From contig CAZBUJ010000022.1 in NCBI GenBank assembly GCA_964495075.1, positions 1 through 64,000 on the forward strand: a stretch of DNA of 64,000 nucleotides, in the 5' to 3' direction. This DNA comes from JAFGJQ01 sp964495075. GTDB taxonomy: Bacteria; Planctomycetota; Phycisphaerae; UBA1845. Under the pieces are notes generated by a model. That model had not been told where the DNA came from and made no database searches. It saw only the letters and a program-made list of their open reading frames with translations. Below, one piece after another: positions 44,035 to 54,000 of this stretch; positions within the stretch are counted from its first letter, which is position 1, and every line of letters starts with the position of its first letter. Made by a program: the position numbers and the translations under genes.

Positions 44035-44343
44035 TCAGCGAGTGTCCTGCGTTCCTTTCTCGCGCGATGCGGATTCTTGATAGGGCACCTTGAACCAGCT
44101 TCCTCCGCCTCCAGGACCGAGGTAGATGCCATCAACGCTGCCATCAGACCATAACCGAAACAACGTCGCGCTGCTTCCCGACTCGTGGTCGAACACCTGG
44201 CGGCTCACCGCTCGCCGTTCCGTGGACTCCTGCGTTGCGGGGACCGGTTGCGTTCCAGACGTCCCGGCCACAACGACATTGACGGAGAGCACGATGAGGA
44301 TTGCCGCGAGCAAGGCGGCGAGAACCATTTGTCCACGGGTCAT
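44035..44343 (-). CDS. small exported protein, unknown
   Basis: The 102-residue protein has a clear signal peptide or anchor (MVLAALLAAILIVLSVNVVV) and a short Ser/Gly-rich exported part (IYLGPGGGGSWFKVPYQ). AAAGGAG lies 7 nt before ATG 44343. Family not recognised. It is 128 nt beyond the stop of the 1841-aa gene, on the same strand. Confidence 0.55.
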   Translation of the reverse strand: MTRGQMVLAALLAAILIVLSVNVVVAGTSGTQPVPATQESTERRAVSRQVFDHESGSSATLFRLWSDGSVDGIYLGPGGGGSWFKVPYQESASREKGTQDTR

Positions 44344-44471
44344 GACACTGCTCCTTTGACATACTCCATAGAGACCGCCCTAAAGAACCGATGGATTGTC
44401 GCAGGGCGAGTCTCGCGCGGCATCCCGAACAGCTGACACGGGATGCTCGGCCCTGGCATCGTGACGCTCCG

Positions 44472-47400
44472 TCAGTAGACGAGCGTCTCCTGGAACCGGC
44501 TGAAGTCTTGCAGGTCAATGTCGCCGTCGTAATCCGCGTCAAACGCTTCGCAACCGGGGTCGTAGGGGCCGGCGTCCGGCCCGGTGAAACAACCGTCCCA
44601 CGCCGCGTAGTCGACCAGATCGACTGACCCATCGCAATTGTAGTCGCCCAGGCCGTACTCGTACGCCCCCATGTCGACCCGCGTGCAGAGGACGCGCGGA
44701 CGGCCATCGAGATCCGCGTCGCCATCCGTCTGCATGTACGCCGGATCACCCGCGTTGACGCACGGCGAGCCGGCGGTGAGACGGTAATCGTTGTCCTCCC
44801 AGGTGCCGGGATCGCCGTCCGGGCCGGCTGGTCCGAGGAATAACGGATCATCGCCTATGTTGCCGGTTCCGCCCAGCGATCCGGTCCAGCCCTGGAAGCA
44901 CGTGTAATCTACTGCCACAGAGCACGTAGGCGCGCTGGTCATCTGCGCGGTTTCGGTCGGCTCGCCGGTGCTCGTTCGGTTGTTCCAGAGAATACAACTG
45001 CTCAACGAAACATTGCTGGTGCCGATGTTCCGGATCGCCCCCGCACCGGCGGTGGTGGCCACGTTCGCCACAAAAGTGCTGTTCGTCACAGTGAGATCAG
45101 TGTTGCTGTTGTTGATGGCCCCACCGGCGTACGTATGGGCCGTGTTGCCGCCGAACAGACAGTTATCGACGCGGACAACCGAGTCTTCATTCCGGATGCC
45201 GCCGCCCACCGAACCGGAGTTCGCCACAAACGTACATCGGCCCGCTGTCAAACCCGCATAGGCATTGAAGATCGCCCCGCCCACGTCGGCGGCGTAGTTG
45301 TCCTCGAACCGGCATTCGCGGACGGTCAAGTCACCGTCTGGTTTGTAGATGCCGGCTCCTCGATCGAGCGGTCGGGGCCCATCGGCCCGGCCGCCGATGA
45401 TGACCAGCCCGTCGAGCAGGGCCGACTCGCCGGGTCCACCGGCGGTCACGACGTGATAGACGTTGTCGGTGTCGTCGCCGGGGATTCCGATGTCGCCGCT
45501 CAGGACGCACGGATGACAGGTCGGGTCACGCTGGCCCCGCTGCGACTCCCACCCGCTGAACCCGCCGTACACGCTGACCCCGTCGACGAGCCGGAACGTG
45601 GCCTCCCGGTCCCCGCCCCCATGGTCCGGGTAGTACGTCCCGCGGGCCACCCAGATCTCGGCCACGTCATACCGTGGCAGAGCGGCGGCGGTGAGGGCCG
45701 CCTGCAGATCGGGGTAGGCATCCTGCCAGTTCGTGCCAGAGCCATTGCCCGCGGCGTTGGCCTTCACGAAGCGGAGGTTGGTTTCGCATTCGTCGGGGAC
45801 GCCGTTTCCGTCGAGGTCCGAACTCGCGCCGTACGCGATGTCACACTCATCCGGGACCCGGTTTTCGTTGCAGTCCTCGCTGGTGCCCTCGGTTATGTCT
45901 ACGTCGTCCTCGACGCCGTTGTCGTTGCAGTCGATCTCGAAACTCTCGTAGGCGCCCATGTCGACGACCGGCGGTCCCTGGGTGGCCGGATTACCGGTAT
46001 CGAGGATACCTGGCACGTCGGAGAATCGCGGCTCCCCGTCGAGGTCCCACGGCATCGGCTCGTCGGAGTCGTGATCGCCATCCAGGTCGAGGACATCGGG
46101 CGTCACGCCGGCGTTGTCCCCGGCGTCCACGCACGGCGACGTCAGTTGGAGCCGATAGTCGTTGTCGGCCCACGTATCCGGGTCGTCATCCGGACCAGCC
46201 GGATCGACAAACTGCGGGTCGATGTCGAGACTGCCCGGTCCCCAGATCAAGGTGCCCGCCGCCACCGGCACGCCGTCCGCCCCGCCCTCGACGTCGCAGT
46301 AGGCGAAACGATAGTCGACGTCCTGTCCACCATTAATCGCCGCCTGCGCACCGGCGGCGGCGGCGTTGTCCCATATCACGCAGTTCCGGATGTCATGGAG
46401 TGGACCGTAGTGGGACGGGTCGGGCGGAGCCAACAGGATCCCACCGCCGTTGTCGACCGCGGTGTTATTGACGATCGTGCAATGGCTGAGCGAGACCGTC
46501 GGAACGGTGGGGAGCCATGCGTCGGGGTCCACCGCCAGCCACAAGCCGCCGCCGTCGCCGTTGGTCGCCGTGTTGCCCGTAATCAGGCAATGGGTGATCG
46601 TCGGCAGCACGCTGCCGTGCATCTCGATCCCGGCCGCGCGATCCGCCTGGTTGTTCGCGATCACGCAGTGGCTCACGATCGGGCGGCCATCGCCCGACTC
46701 GGAACCGCCGGCATGGTAGATTCCTGCACCGTGCTCACCGACGTTGCCGGTGATCAGGCAGTGACTGATGATCGGACCCGCATCCTCGGCACATTGGATT
46801 CCTCGGGAATTGCCTTCAAGAACACAGTTGCGAATGATCGGATTCGAGGCGTAGCACAAGACCGCGGGTCCGGCGACCCCGCGGATCGTAAACCCGTCCA
46901 GCACCGAATCGCGGCCTTCGAATTCGTTGAAGACGACGCCGCGGGGATGCCCCGTGCAATCGATAATGCAGGCGTCGGGGCCGTTCTCGCCCCGCAGAAC
47001 GAGCGACTTGCCGCGGAACCGGATTTCCCAGTTGCCTGCGCCCGTATACACGCCGTCGGCCACCACGATCTCGTCGTGCCGCTCGGCCACGTCGATCGCG
47101 TCCTGGATCGTCACATGCTGCTCCGGCACGCGGTGGATCGTGTACAGGCGCAGCAGCACATGGATGTAAGTGGGCTCCTGATCGGTCGACGGATCGGTGA
47201 GTTGGATCCGGGCTGCGTGCATGCCGCGGGGCAAATCACCCACGTTCACCTGGATGCGCAATTCGCCGATCGAACCGTCGGACTGACCGGCCGCCGGCGA
47301 CACGCTAACCCAGGGCCGGTCTGCCACCGCCTCCCAGTTCAGCACGCCCTCGCCACAGTTGCGGATGAAGACGGTCTGGGCGGCCGGGTCGTCGCCCTCG

Positions 47401-49997
47401 TGCACGGCGCGGAACGCCACCGTGCAATCCGACACGGCGATCCGTGGTTCGCCGGGGACAAACTCGAACGCCCCGACGTCCGGGAGGGGCGTGCCGTCAC
47501 CGAGGCCGTCCAGCGAGCGTTCCTCGCCGTCGTGATCCACCTCCGGCAGTTCGCCATCGGGCGGTGACGCGGTCCCGGCGTCGATTCCGTGCGAACCGGG
47601 AAGGAGGTGGTGGTCGGTCTCGAACGCAAACACCGGCGGTGCGCCAATGTTGCCGGTGCCAGGGTATCCGCCTTGTACCAGGCTGTATGAGGCCGGCACA
47701 ACCAGGTCGTCGAAATCCCCGACCTGGGTGGGAGCATTGCCCCACACTAGGGAATTGCACATGCGTACTCGAGCCCCATGAATGCCAGCGCCGGCCGCAC
47801 TTTCGACCCCGGAACCGATGGAGCGGTTGCCGATTACCGAGCAGTTGATGATAATCGGTCTACCGATATCGCCGTGCTCCATCACACCGCCACCGTCAAC
47901 TTCCACCAGGTTGTCACGGAGGACGCAGTTCGTGATAACGGGGCTGTTATTGTAGGTGAAAAGCGCGCCTCCGTACTGTGCAGTATTCTCCTGAATCGTA
48001 CAGCGGTCAAATCGAGGCGTCACCGCAAAGGTGTCCGATAGAGTATCGACGCCACCGCCATACCGAGAGGAATTGCCCTCAATAACGCATCCGCTCAAAA
48101 TCCCATCGCTCAGGAAGAATTCAACGCCACCGGCGCTGCTCGGCGTGAGCCCATCCACGCCATTGGCGACGATCAGGCAGTCGCGAATGACCGCACCGCC
48201 ACGCATAGTGTAAACGCCGCCGCCTGAGGAGTTGTCGTCGTCACCCAGTAGGTTGTCCACGATCGCGCAACGCTCGATCACGGGGTCGCCATTCCTCGCA
48301 CAGATCCCACCGCCGAACGACCCGCCGCAATCGTTGGCCACGCAGTCGGTGATCACGCAGTTCCGAATTGTCGGGCTGGCGTAAGAGATGAAGATCCCGC
48401 CGCCTATTAAGCACTCCGCGCCGGCGCGGATGGTGAAGCCGTCGATGGTCGTTCCGAACGACGCACCGCTCGAGATGTCGAACGCGCGACCTTCTCGCTC
48501 ACAATCGATGATGCACCGGTCCGGGCCATTCGCGCTGCGGATCTCGACGTCGGGCACGTAGCGTTGGCCATACCAGGCGTAGATTTCGATGTCTCTGTTT
48601 CCATCTCCCGTGTACACACCGTCGGCCACTGAGACGACGTCGATCTGGTCGCTGTCCGCCTCGAAAATCGCGGCCTGGATCGTAGCCTTGGGTCCGTGCA
48701 CACCGTCCCATACCGGGGCGAGCCCGTCCCAGGTGTCGTTCCCGTCGGGGTCGACGTGGTACACGGTGTGCGGCGTCCGCGGATCGGTATCGACGACATG
48801 CTCACGACCGTTGGGTCGCCCGTCTCCATCGGTGTCTTCTTCCGGAGTGGCCTCTGTAGCATGGTCGAACCATCGGATTTCCCAGCGATCGGGCAGGTCG
48901 TCCTCATCGGAATCCACGAACTCGTCGGCCCCCATGTCGATACGATCGTCGTGCACCCGGGACTCGCCATCGACATCGACGTCATCGCCCGACGTGACGG
49001 CCGGGTCGCCCGCGTTGATGCAGGGGGAGTCCGCCTGGAGGTGGAAACTGCGGCGGACAAAGTTCGGCCGCTCGCTCCGGTTACCGACGCCGCCCGCTTC
49101 GGCGGTCCAGCCCCGGACACAGCAGTAGTCGACCGTGAGCGAGCCCGTGCCGTCGTCCGCGAGCGTAACGCGCCAGTCCGGGGACGTGCCCCAGACGATG
49201 CTGTTGTAAAGCCGCAGCGTGCTCCCACCGAGAGATTCAACCACCGTGGTATCGGGGCCGTCCGGGTCCTGCCACGCTGCCGCGATGGTGCAATTCGTCG
49301 CCTCGACCGTGCTCGCGCGAAACGACAGGGCGTGCCCGGTGACGGCCGTGTTGTCCTTGAACACGCAGTTGGAGAGCGCTAGATGCGCTCCGTCCGCGAA
49401 GAGACCACCCCCTTGCCCGTACCACGCCACCTCGTTATCGCGCACGATGCAGTGGGTGAGTTGCAGGGACGCTCCATTGACCAGGAACCCGGCACCGGCG
49501 TTCTCCGTGGCATCGGCGTAGCCGATATAACCATTGGCGATCGTCACGCCATCCACGGTCGTGCCCTCGGCGGTTCCGGTGCACGTCACGACGTGATACA
49601 CATTGTCGCTCCAGCCGTCGTAGGGCGTCTGGTTGCCTTGAATGTCGCCGTCGAGGATCGTCGCGTGGACGCCGATGTTCCGCTCGTCAGGGTCCGCCGC
49701 GCCATATCCGGCATACCCGCCGCGCACGGCCACCTCGCTGATCAGATCGAACGTGGCGTCACGCGGCCCGTCGGGCGGGCCGGGCGTGTACCTTCCTCCC
49801 GCCACGCGGATCTCGTCCACCGTGCCTCCGGACGCGGCGGCGGCCGCCAGGGCGTCTTGAAGATCGTTGAATGCCGTGCCCCAACTCTGCCCGTCGCCAC
49901 CGGCCGGGGCCTCGTCATCTACGTAGATCGTGCTTGCGCTGACATTGCCCGCCACGCTGATGGCAATCGCAATTGCCAATGCTGTCGCTGACTTCAT
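44472..49997 (-). CDS. giant secreted parallel beta-helix protein with calcium-type repeats and dockerin-like end
   Basis: An 1841-residue protein with a signal peptide (1-21, cleaved near VSA-ST). It holds four blocks that each open with a YVDxxAxGxxxGxxWxxAFxxLQxAL-like lead-in and continue as right-handed beta-helix coils (NCVIRDNEVAWYGQGGG, CTIVNNTAVDNGGGI). Between blocks 3 and 4 (45780-45940) are DCNENRVPDECDI-type repeats. The last 60 residues are a dockerin-like pair (LGDYNCDGSVDLVDYAAWDG, FDADYDGDIDLQDFSRFQ). It is expected outside the cell, perhaps adhesive or polysaccharide-binding. AGGAG lies about 10 nt before ATG 49997. No catalytic domain is seen. Confidence 0.85.
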   Translation of the reverse strand: MKSATALAIAIAISVAGNVSASTIYVDDEAPAGGDGQSWGTAFNDLQDALAAAAASGGTVDEIRVAGGRYTPGPPDGPRDATFDLISEVAVRGGYAGYGAADPDERNIGVHATILDGDIQGNQTPYDGWSDNVYHVVTCTGTAEGTTVDGVTIANGYIGYADATENAGAGFLVNGASLQLTHCIVRDNEVAWYGQGGGLFADGAHLALSNCVFKDNTAVTGHALSFRASTVEATNCTIAAAWQDPDGPDTTVVESLGGSTLRLYNSIVWGTSPDWRVTLADDGTGSLTVDYCCVRGWTAEAGGVGNRSERPNFVRRSFHLQADSPCINAGDPAVTSGDDVDVDGESRVHDDRIDMGADEFVDSDEDDLPDRWEIRWFDHATEATPEEDTDGDGRPNGREHVVDTDPRTPHTVYHVDPDGNDTWDGLAPVWDGVHGPKATIQAAIFEADSDQIDVVSVADGVYTGDGNRDIEIYAWYGQRYVPDVEIRSANGPDRCIIDCEREGRAFDISSGASFGTTIDGFTIRAGAECLIGGGIFISYASPTIRNCVITDCVANDCGGSFGGGICARNGDPVIERCAIVDNLLGDDDNSSGGGVYTMRGGAVIRDCLIVANGVDGLTPSSAGGVEFFLSDGILSGCVIEGNSSRYGGGVDTLSDTFAVTPRFDRCTIQENTAQYGGALFTYNNSPVITNCVLRDNLVEVDGGGVMEHGDIGRPIIINCSVIGNRSIGSGVESAAGAGIHGARVRMCNSLVWGNAPTQVGDFDDLVVPASYSLVQGGYPGTGNIGAPPVFAFETDHHLLPGSHGIDAGTASPPDGELPEVDHDGEERSLDGLGDGTPLPDVGAFEFVPGEPRIAVSDCTVAFRAVHEGDDPAAQTVFIRNCGEGVLNWEAVADRPWVSVSPAAGQSDGSIGELRIQVNVGDLPRGMHAARIQLTDPSTDQEPTYIHVLLRLYTIHRVPEQHVTIQDAIDVAERHDEIVVADGVYTGAGNWEIRFRGKSLVLRGENGPDACIIDCTGHPRGVVFNEFEGRDSVLDGFTIRGVAGPAVLCYASNPIIRNCVLEGNSRGIQCAEDAGPIISHCLITGNVGEHGAGIYHAGGSESGDGRPIVSHCVIANNQADRAAGIEMHGSVLPTITHCLITGNTATNGDGGGLWLAVDPDAWLPTVPTVSLSHCTIVNNTAVDNGGGILLAPPDPSHYGPLHDIRNCVIWDNAAAAGAQAAINGGQDVDYRFAYCDVEGGADGVPVAAGTLIWGPGSLDIDPQFVDPAGPDDDPDTWADNDYRLQLTSPCVDAGDNAGVTPDVLDLDGDHDSDEPMPWDLDGEPRFSDVPGILDTGNPATQGPPVVDMGAYESFEIDCNDNGVEDDVDITEGTSEDCNENRVPDECDIAYGASSDLDGNGVPDECETNLRFVKANAAGNGSGTNWQDAYPDLQAALTAAALPRYDVAEIWVARGTYYPDHGGGDREATFRLVDGVSVYGGFSGWESQRGQRDPTCHPCVLSGDIGIPGDDTDNVYHVVTAGGPGESALLDGLVIIGGRADGPRPLDRGAGIYKPDGDLTVRECRFEDNYAADVGGAIFNAYAGLTAGRCTFVANSGSVGGGIRNEDSVVRVDNCLFGGNTAHTYAGGAINNSNTDLTVTNSTFVANVATTAGAGAIRNIGTSNVSLSSCILWNNRTSTGEPTETAQMTSAPTCSVAVDYTCFQGWTGSLGGTGNIGDDPLFLGPAGPDGDPGTWEDNDYRLTAGSPCVNAGDPAYMQTDGDADLDGRPRVLCTRVDMGAYEYGLGDYNCDGSVDLVDYAAWDGCFTGPDAGPYDPGCEAFDADYDGDIDLQDFSRFQETLVY

Positions 49998-50566
49998 CGC
50001 TAAGTCTCCTGTAGATTACTGTCGTTTCGACACACCCAAGCCGTGGCCCGGTGTGCCGCCCTGCCGGCCCGTGTGCAGCACGACGGTACTTCGTTGCCGA
50101 GGGATGAATGAGGATACAGAACCGTCTGTGCCGCCTGCGGCGAATTGCCCCTCCATGATACCAACTAGCGGAAGGGACGCGTATGTCTTTATTCGCACGG
50201 CTTCGTACATGCCGAGCCCGCTCGCGGCTTGTCGAGTTGGCTGCATTGTCACGGAACCTCGAAATCGCTCTGCCTGGATTTCGTCCCGGTCGAGCGCGGG
50301 GCTCACTTCATGACGGGGCATCGCTCTAAAGGCGTAAACGCATTGAAGCGGTACGGGGTGACAGAACATCGAGAAACATCTGTGAGAACAGGAGTTGCAT
50401 CCGATGACGAGGACGCGACGCCCCAACCGCGCCGCGCCAAATGGTGCCGTGATTCAATTGCCTACATGTTTGTCACCCACCTCCCTCAGTACGCGTTTAT
50501 TAAAGTGAAGGAGCGTTTCGCCCGCCGTTGAGGCTGGCGGTCACCCTTACGAGGGGACTCATCGCC
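49998..50566. other. intergenic, about 570 nt, no gene recognised
   Basis: Open frames here (for example minus 50016-50426) are cysteine/arginine mixtures without domain character. The promoter of the 1841-aa gene probably lies in the first 100 nt. Base composition is lower in GC than the neighbours. Confidence 0.4.
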
Positions 50567-50803
50567 GTGGATGCGCACCGCTGGAAACGCATTAGACTTC
50601 TGTTCCACCTGGCCATGGAGTTGCCGGCTGATCGGCGGGCACGGTTCCTCCGCGAGGCCTGCGACGAAAACCCGGAGTTGCTGGCAAACGTCAGGCAACT
50701 CTTGGCCGACGGCGAAATCGACGATGGCTTCCTCACCTGGTCGGCCGCCGACCCTGCCGTTCTCTGGGAGACGATGCGGGCCTTGGGCCACGCGTACCGC
50801 TAG
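50567..50803 (+). pseudogene. N-terminal fragment of a planctomycete-type Ser/Thr kinase
   Basis: The 78 residues from GTG 50567 (VDAHRWKRIRLLFHLAMELP, then ARFLREACDENPEL and LLADGE) match in layout the first 60 residues of the kinase at 59905 (DHWSRVREVFHAVIEHP ... LDELCAGDVDLRSAVEKLLA). This is the leader that precedes the kinase domain in such proteins. The kinase domain itself is missing; the frame ends at 50803. The fragment lies between the two giant genes. Confidence 0.55.
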
Positions 50804-51007
50804 TCGCATCCGCGCGATGCCGTCCACCCGACGGAAGAGGACTCATACGGAATGGCAGGGTCGCGGCCACACATCGAGGATGCAGCCGAGGATCCGACGG
50901 GACCCTTTATCCCACGACGTTAGCATCGCCTGGGCCTACGTGCATCAGATGAGCGGACCGTGAGCGGCTCACGGTGCCATCCTGCGCCGTCGGTGCACGA
51001 GCGATTC

Positions 51008-54000
51008 CTAGTAGTGGTATCCCATATCGACCGGCGCCTCGTCCGGGGCCGAGTCCGTCCGGGTTGTACCTCCCACGAGTTCGGAAGCCGGGTCGCCGGC
51101 ATCCACGCAGGGGCTGTCGTCGGCCTGCCCGGCCGCCACCTGGCTCAAGTAATGGTCGCCGAACGGCCCGCTGACGAACCAGGGGTCCAGGTCAAAGCTG
51201 CCCGTTCCCGTGTAGATGTCCAAGCCCTCGATGCAGCAGTAGCTCACGCTGGCGGATTCCGGCGGTTGGCTCTTGAACTGCTGGTCCTCGACGGTGCCGT
51301 CGGCCGCGGTGTTGCCCCACAGGATGCAGTTGGTCATGGTGATCGTGGCCTCGTTGTTGTTCAGCACGCCGCCCGCATTCGCCCCGGCCGCGGCATTGTC
51401 CACGATGGTGGTGTTCGTCAGAACCAATGTACTTCCGGTGTTGTTGATGGCGCCGCCGCGCCAGAGATCCGCCACATTTTGCCTGAACAGGCAGTTCACG
51501 ACCGTGGCCGTCGCTCCGTCGAAGTTCATGAAGCCGCTGCCCGTAAACGCATGATTCTCGATGAAGCGACAGTTCGCCAATGTGAGCGTGCCGCCGATGT
51601 TGCGCACGCCGCCACCCCGATCGTATGGGTCCGAGTCGTCTGCCCGAGCGTTGGTGATGACGAATCCGTCCAGCCTGGCGTCCTGGATCGTCGAGTCGGC
51701 CACCAAGATGCAGTGCGTGTTGTCGGCTGAATCTCCGGGGACGCCGATGTCGCCGCTGAGAACGGTCGCGTTCACACCCAGGTCGCGATCCTCGAGCGAG
51801 GCCTCGCCGCCGGCGAAGCCGCCATAGAGCGACACGTTGTTCACCAGTTGGAAGCACGCCGTGCGGTCACCGGTGCCGCCGTCGGGCACGTACGTTCCCG
51901 CAGCCACCCAGATCTCGCTGATGCTGCTGTACGCCGGGTTCATAGCCAGCGCGAGGGCATCCTCAAGTCGATGGAAGGCATCCGTCCAACTCGTTCCGTC
52001 TTCCGCGCCGTCCGCATCCACGTCAACATATACGATGTACATCTCGCATTCATCCGGCACACCGTTCCCGTCCGCGTCGCGGCTCGTTCCGTCCGCGATG
52101 TCACATTCGTCGGGCGTGCCGTTTGCATTGCAGTCCTCGCTTGCACCCCCCGCGATGTCGCAGTCGTCCGGCACCCCGTTTTCGTTGCAGTCGGGCTCGC
52201 AATCATCCGGGATGCCATTCTCGTTGCAGTCGTTTCCGTCGATCTGGCACTCGTCCGGGACACCGTCCGGCTGGCAGTCCTGGCTGACCTCATCCCGGAT
52301 GTCGCACTCGTCGGCCACCCCGTTCTCATTGCAATCCGGTTCGCATTCGTCCGGCACCCAGTTGATGTTGCAGTCCTCGCTGGTGCCGTCCAGGATGTCG
52401 CGCATGTCGTCGATGCCGTTGTCGTTGCAATCCGAATAGCACTCGTCCGGCACGCCGTCTTCATCGGCGTCCTCGCTGGTCCCGTCACGGATGTCGCATT
52501 CGTCGAGTACGCCGTTGCGGTTGCAATCGTACCCCGTACCGGTTCCGTGAAGGACCGCCAATCGCGTGACGGACTCGGTGCTCAGTTCCAGGAAGTCCTC
52601 GGGGTCGGACGCGTCCAGGTTGGCCCGCCGGATGAGACGCGTGGACCGGTCGAACCAGTAGAGCCTGGCATCCGTTGAATCCACGGCGATCGCGAGTTGA
52701 TGTTCTGAATCCGGGAAGGACATGAGCATCTCGGCGTCCGTTCCGTCCAGTCGGCAGCGGTGTATTGATCCGGGATAGGGGCGACTGTGGAAACTCCAAT
52801 ACACCCAGCCCTGCTCGGGCTCGACCGCCACATCGTATACGGCGGGACTGAGCGGGACCTCAAGGACCCGTTCCGGTCCGGAGCCGTCCAGGTTGGCGCG
52901 GTAGACGCCTACCTGATTGATCCAGTAGGCGTGTTGGTGGACAGGATCGACGGCCACGTCCTTCGGCTCAAAGATGTAGTCGAAAAACGTGGCATACCCG
53001 GTCCCGTCGAAGTTCACCCGGCAAAGGCGCCCGTCGCTCGAGCTGCGGAGACACCATAACACGCGCTGGTTCACGAAATCCAGCGCCGTTCCCAACGGCT
53101 CCCATGGCAGGTCGGACAGCAGTGTCTCCGCATCGATGCCCGACAAGTCGCCGCGATGGATCGCACCGTCACCGCTGAGCCAGAACATCCGTCGCCCGAA
53201 CGGATCGAGATCCACACCCTGCGGGACCGGTGTGTACGCGACGACGTGGCGATCGCTTCCGTCGAGCCTGCACCGCTCGATCGTATCGGCGGCGCTATCC
53301 GTCCAGTAGAGCCAAGCGTCAGCGAATTGGCACTCGTCCGGGAGTCCGTCGTCGTTGCAGTCGAGACTGGTCCCGGTCGCGATGTCCGCCGAGTCGGCGA
53401 ACCCGTTGCGGTTGCAGTCGAGCCTGCACTCGTCGGGGATGCCATCACCGTCCGTGTCCGGCGCCGTGCCATCGGCGATATCGCAGGCGTCCGGGATGGC
53501 GTTTCGATTGCAGTCCTCGCTCGTGCCGTCCTCGATGTCGCACTCGTCGGGTACGCCGTTGCCGTTGCAATCCTGGCTCGTGCCGGACGCGATGTCTTCC
53601 ACGTCCGGTATTCCGTTCTCGTTGCAGTCGTGGAAGGCGCTCACGCCGATGCATGCGTCGAGCAGCCCGTCTCCGTCCACGTCCGCGTCCGGATCGTCCA
53701 GGATATCGCAGGCGTCGAGAATGTCGTTTTCGTTGCAGTCGCCGAGGATGGTGCGGACCACGTCGATCGCGTACGGCGTTGAGCCGACCGTGCTCACAAC
53801 GTCGAATACCACGGACCCGTCCAGATCGGCCATCTGCACCATGTCGGTGTCGTCGTTAAGCCAATAGAGCCGGTTCCTCGTCACGTCAAGCGCCAGGTCT
53901 TTGACGGAATCCGTGCCCGTTACGAAGTCGGCGGGCTCGGTGCCGTCCAGCGCGGCGCGGCGGATCCGGCCGGCATCCGGATCGCCCCAGTACACGTGGC

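Noticed and set aside
45135..47567. An 810-codon plus-strand frame opposite the beta-helix gene
   Set aside because: Arises from repeat codons of the 1841-aa gene read in reverse; no protein character.
50016..50426. 136-codon minus-strand frame upstream of the 1841-aa gene
   Set aside because: No SD, no domain, Cys/Arg-rich composition expected of non-coding DNA.
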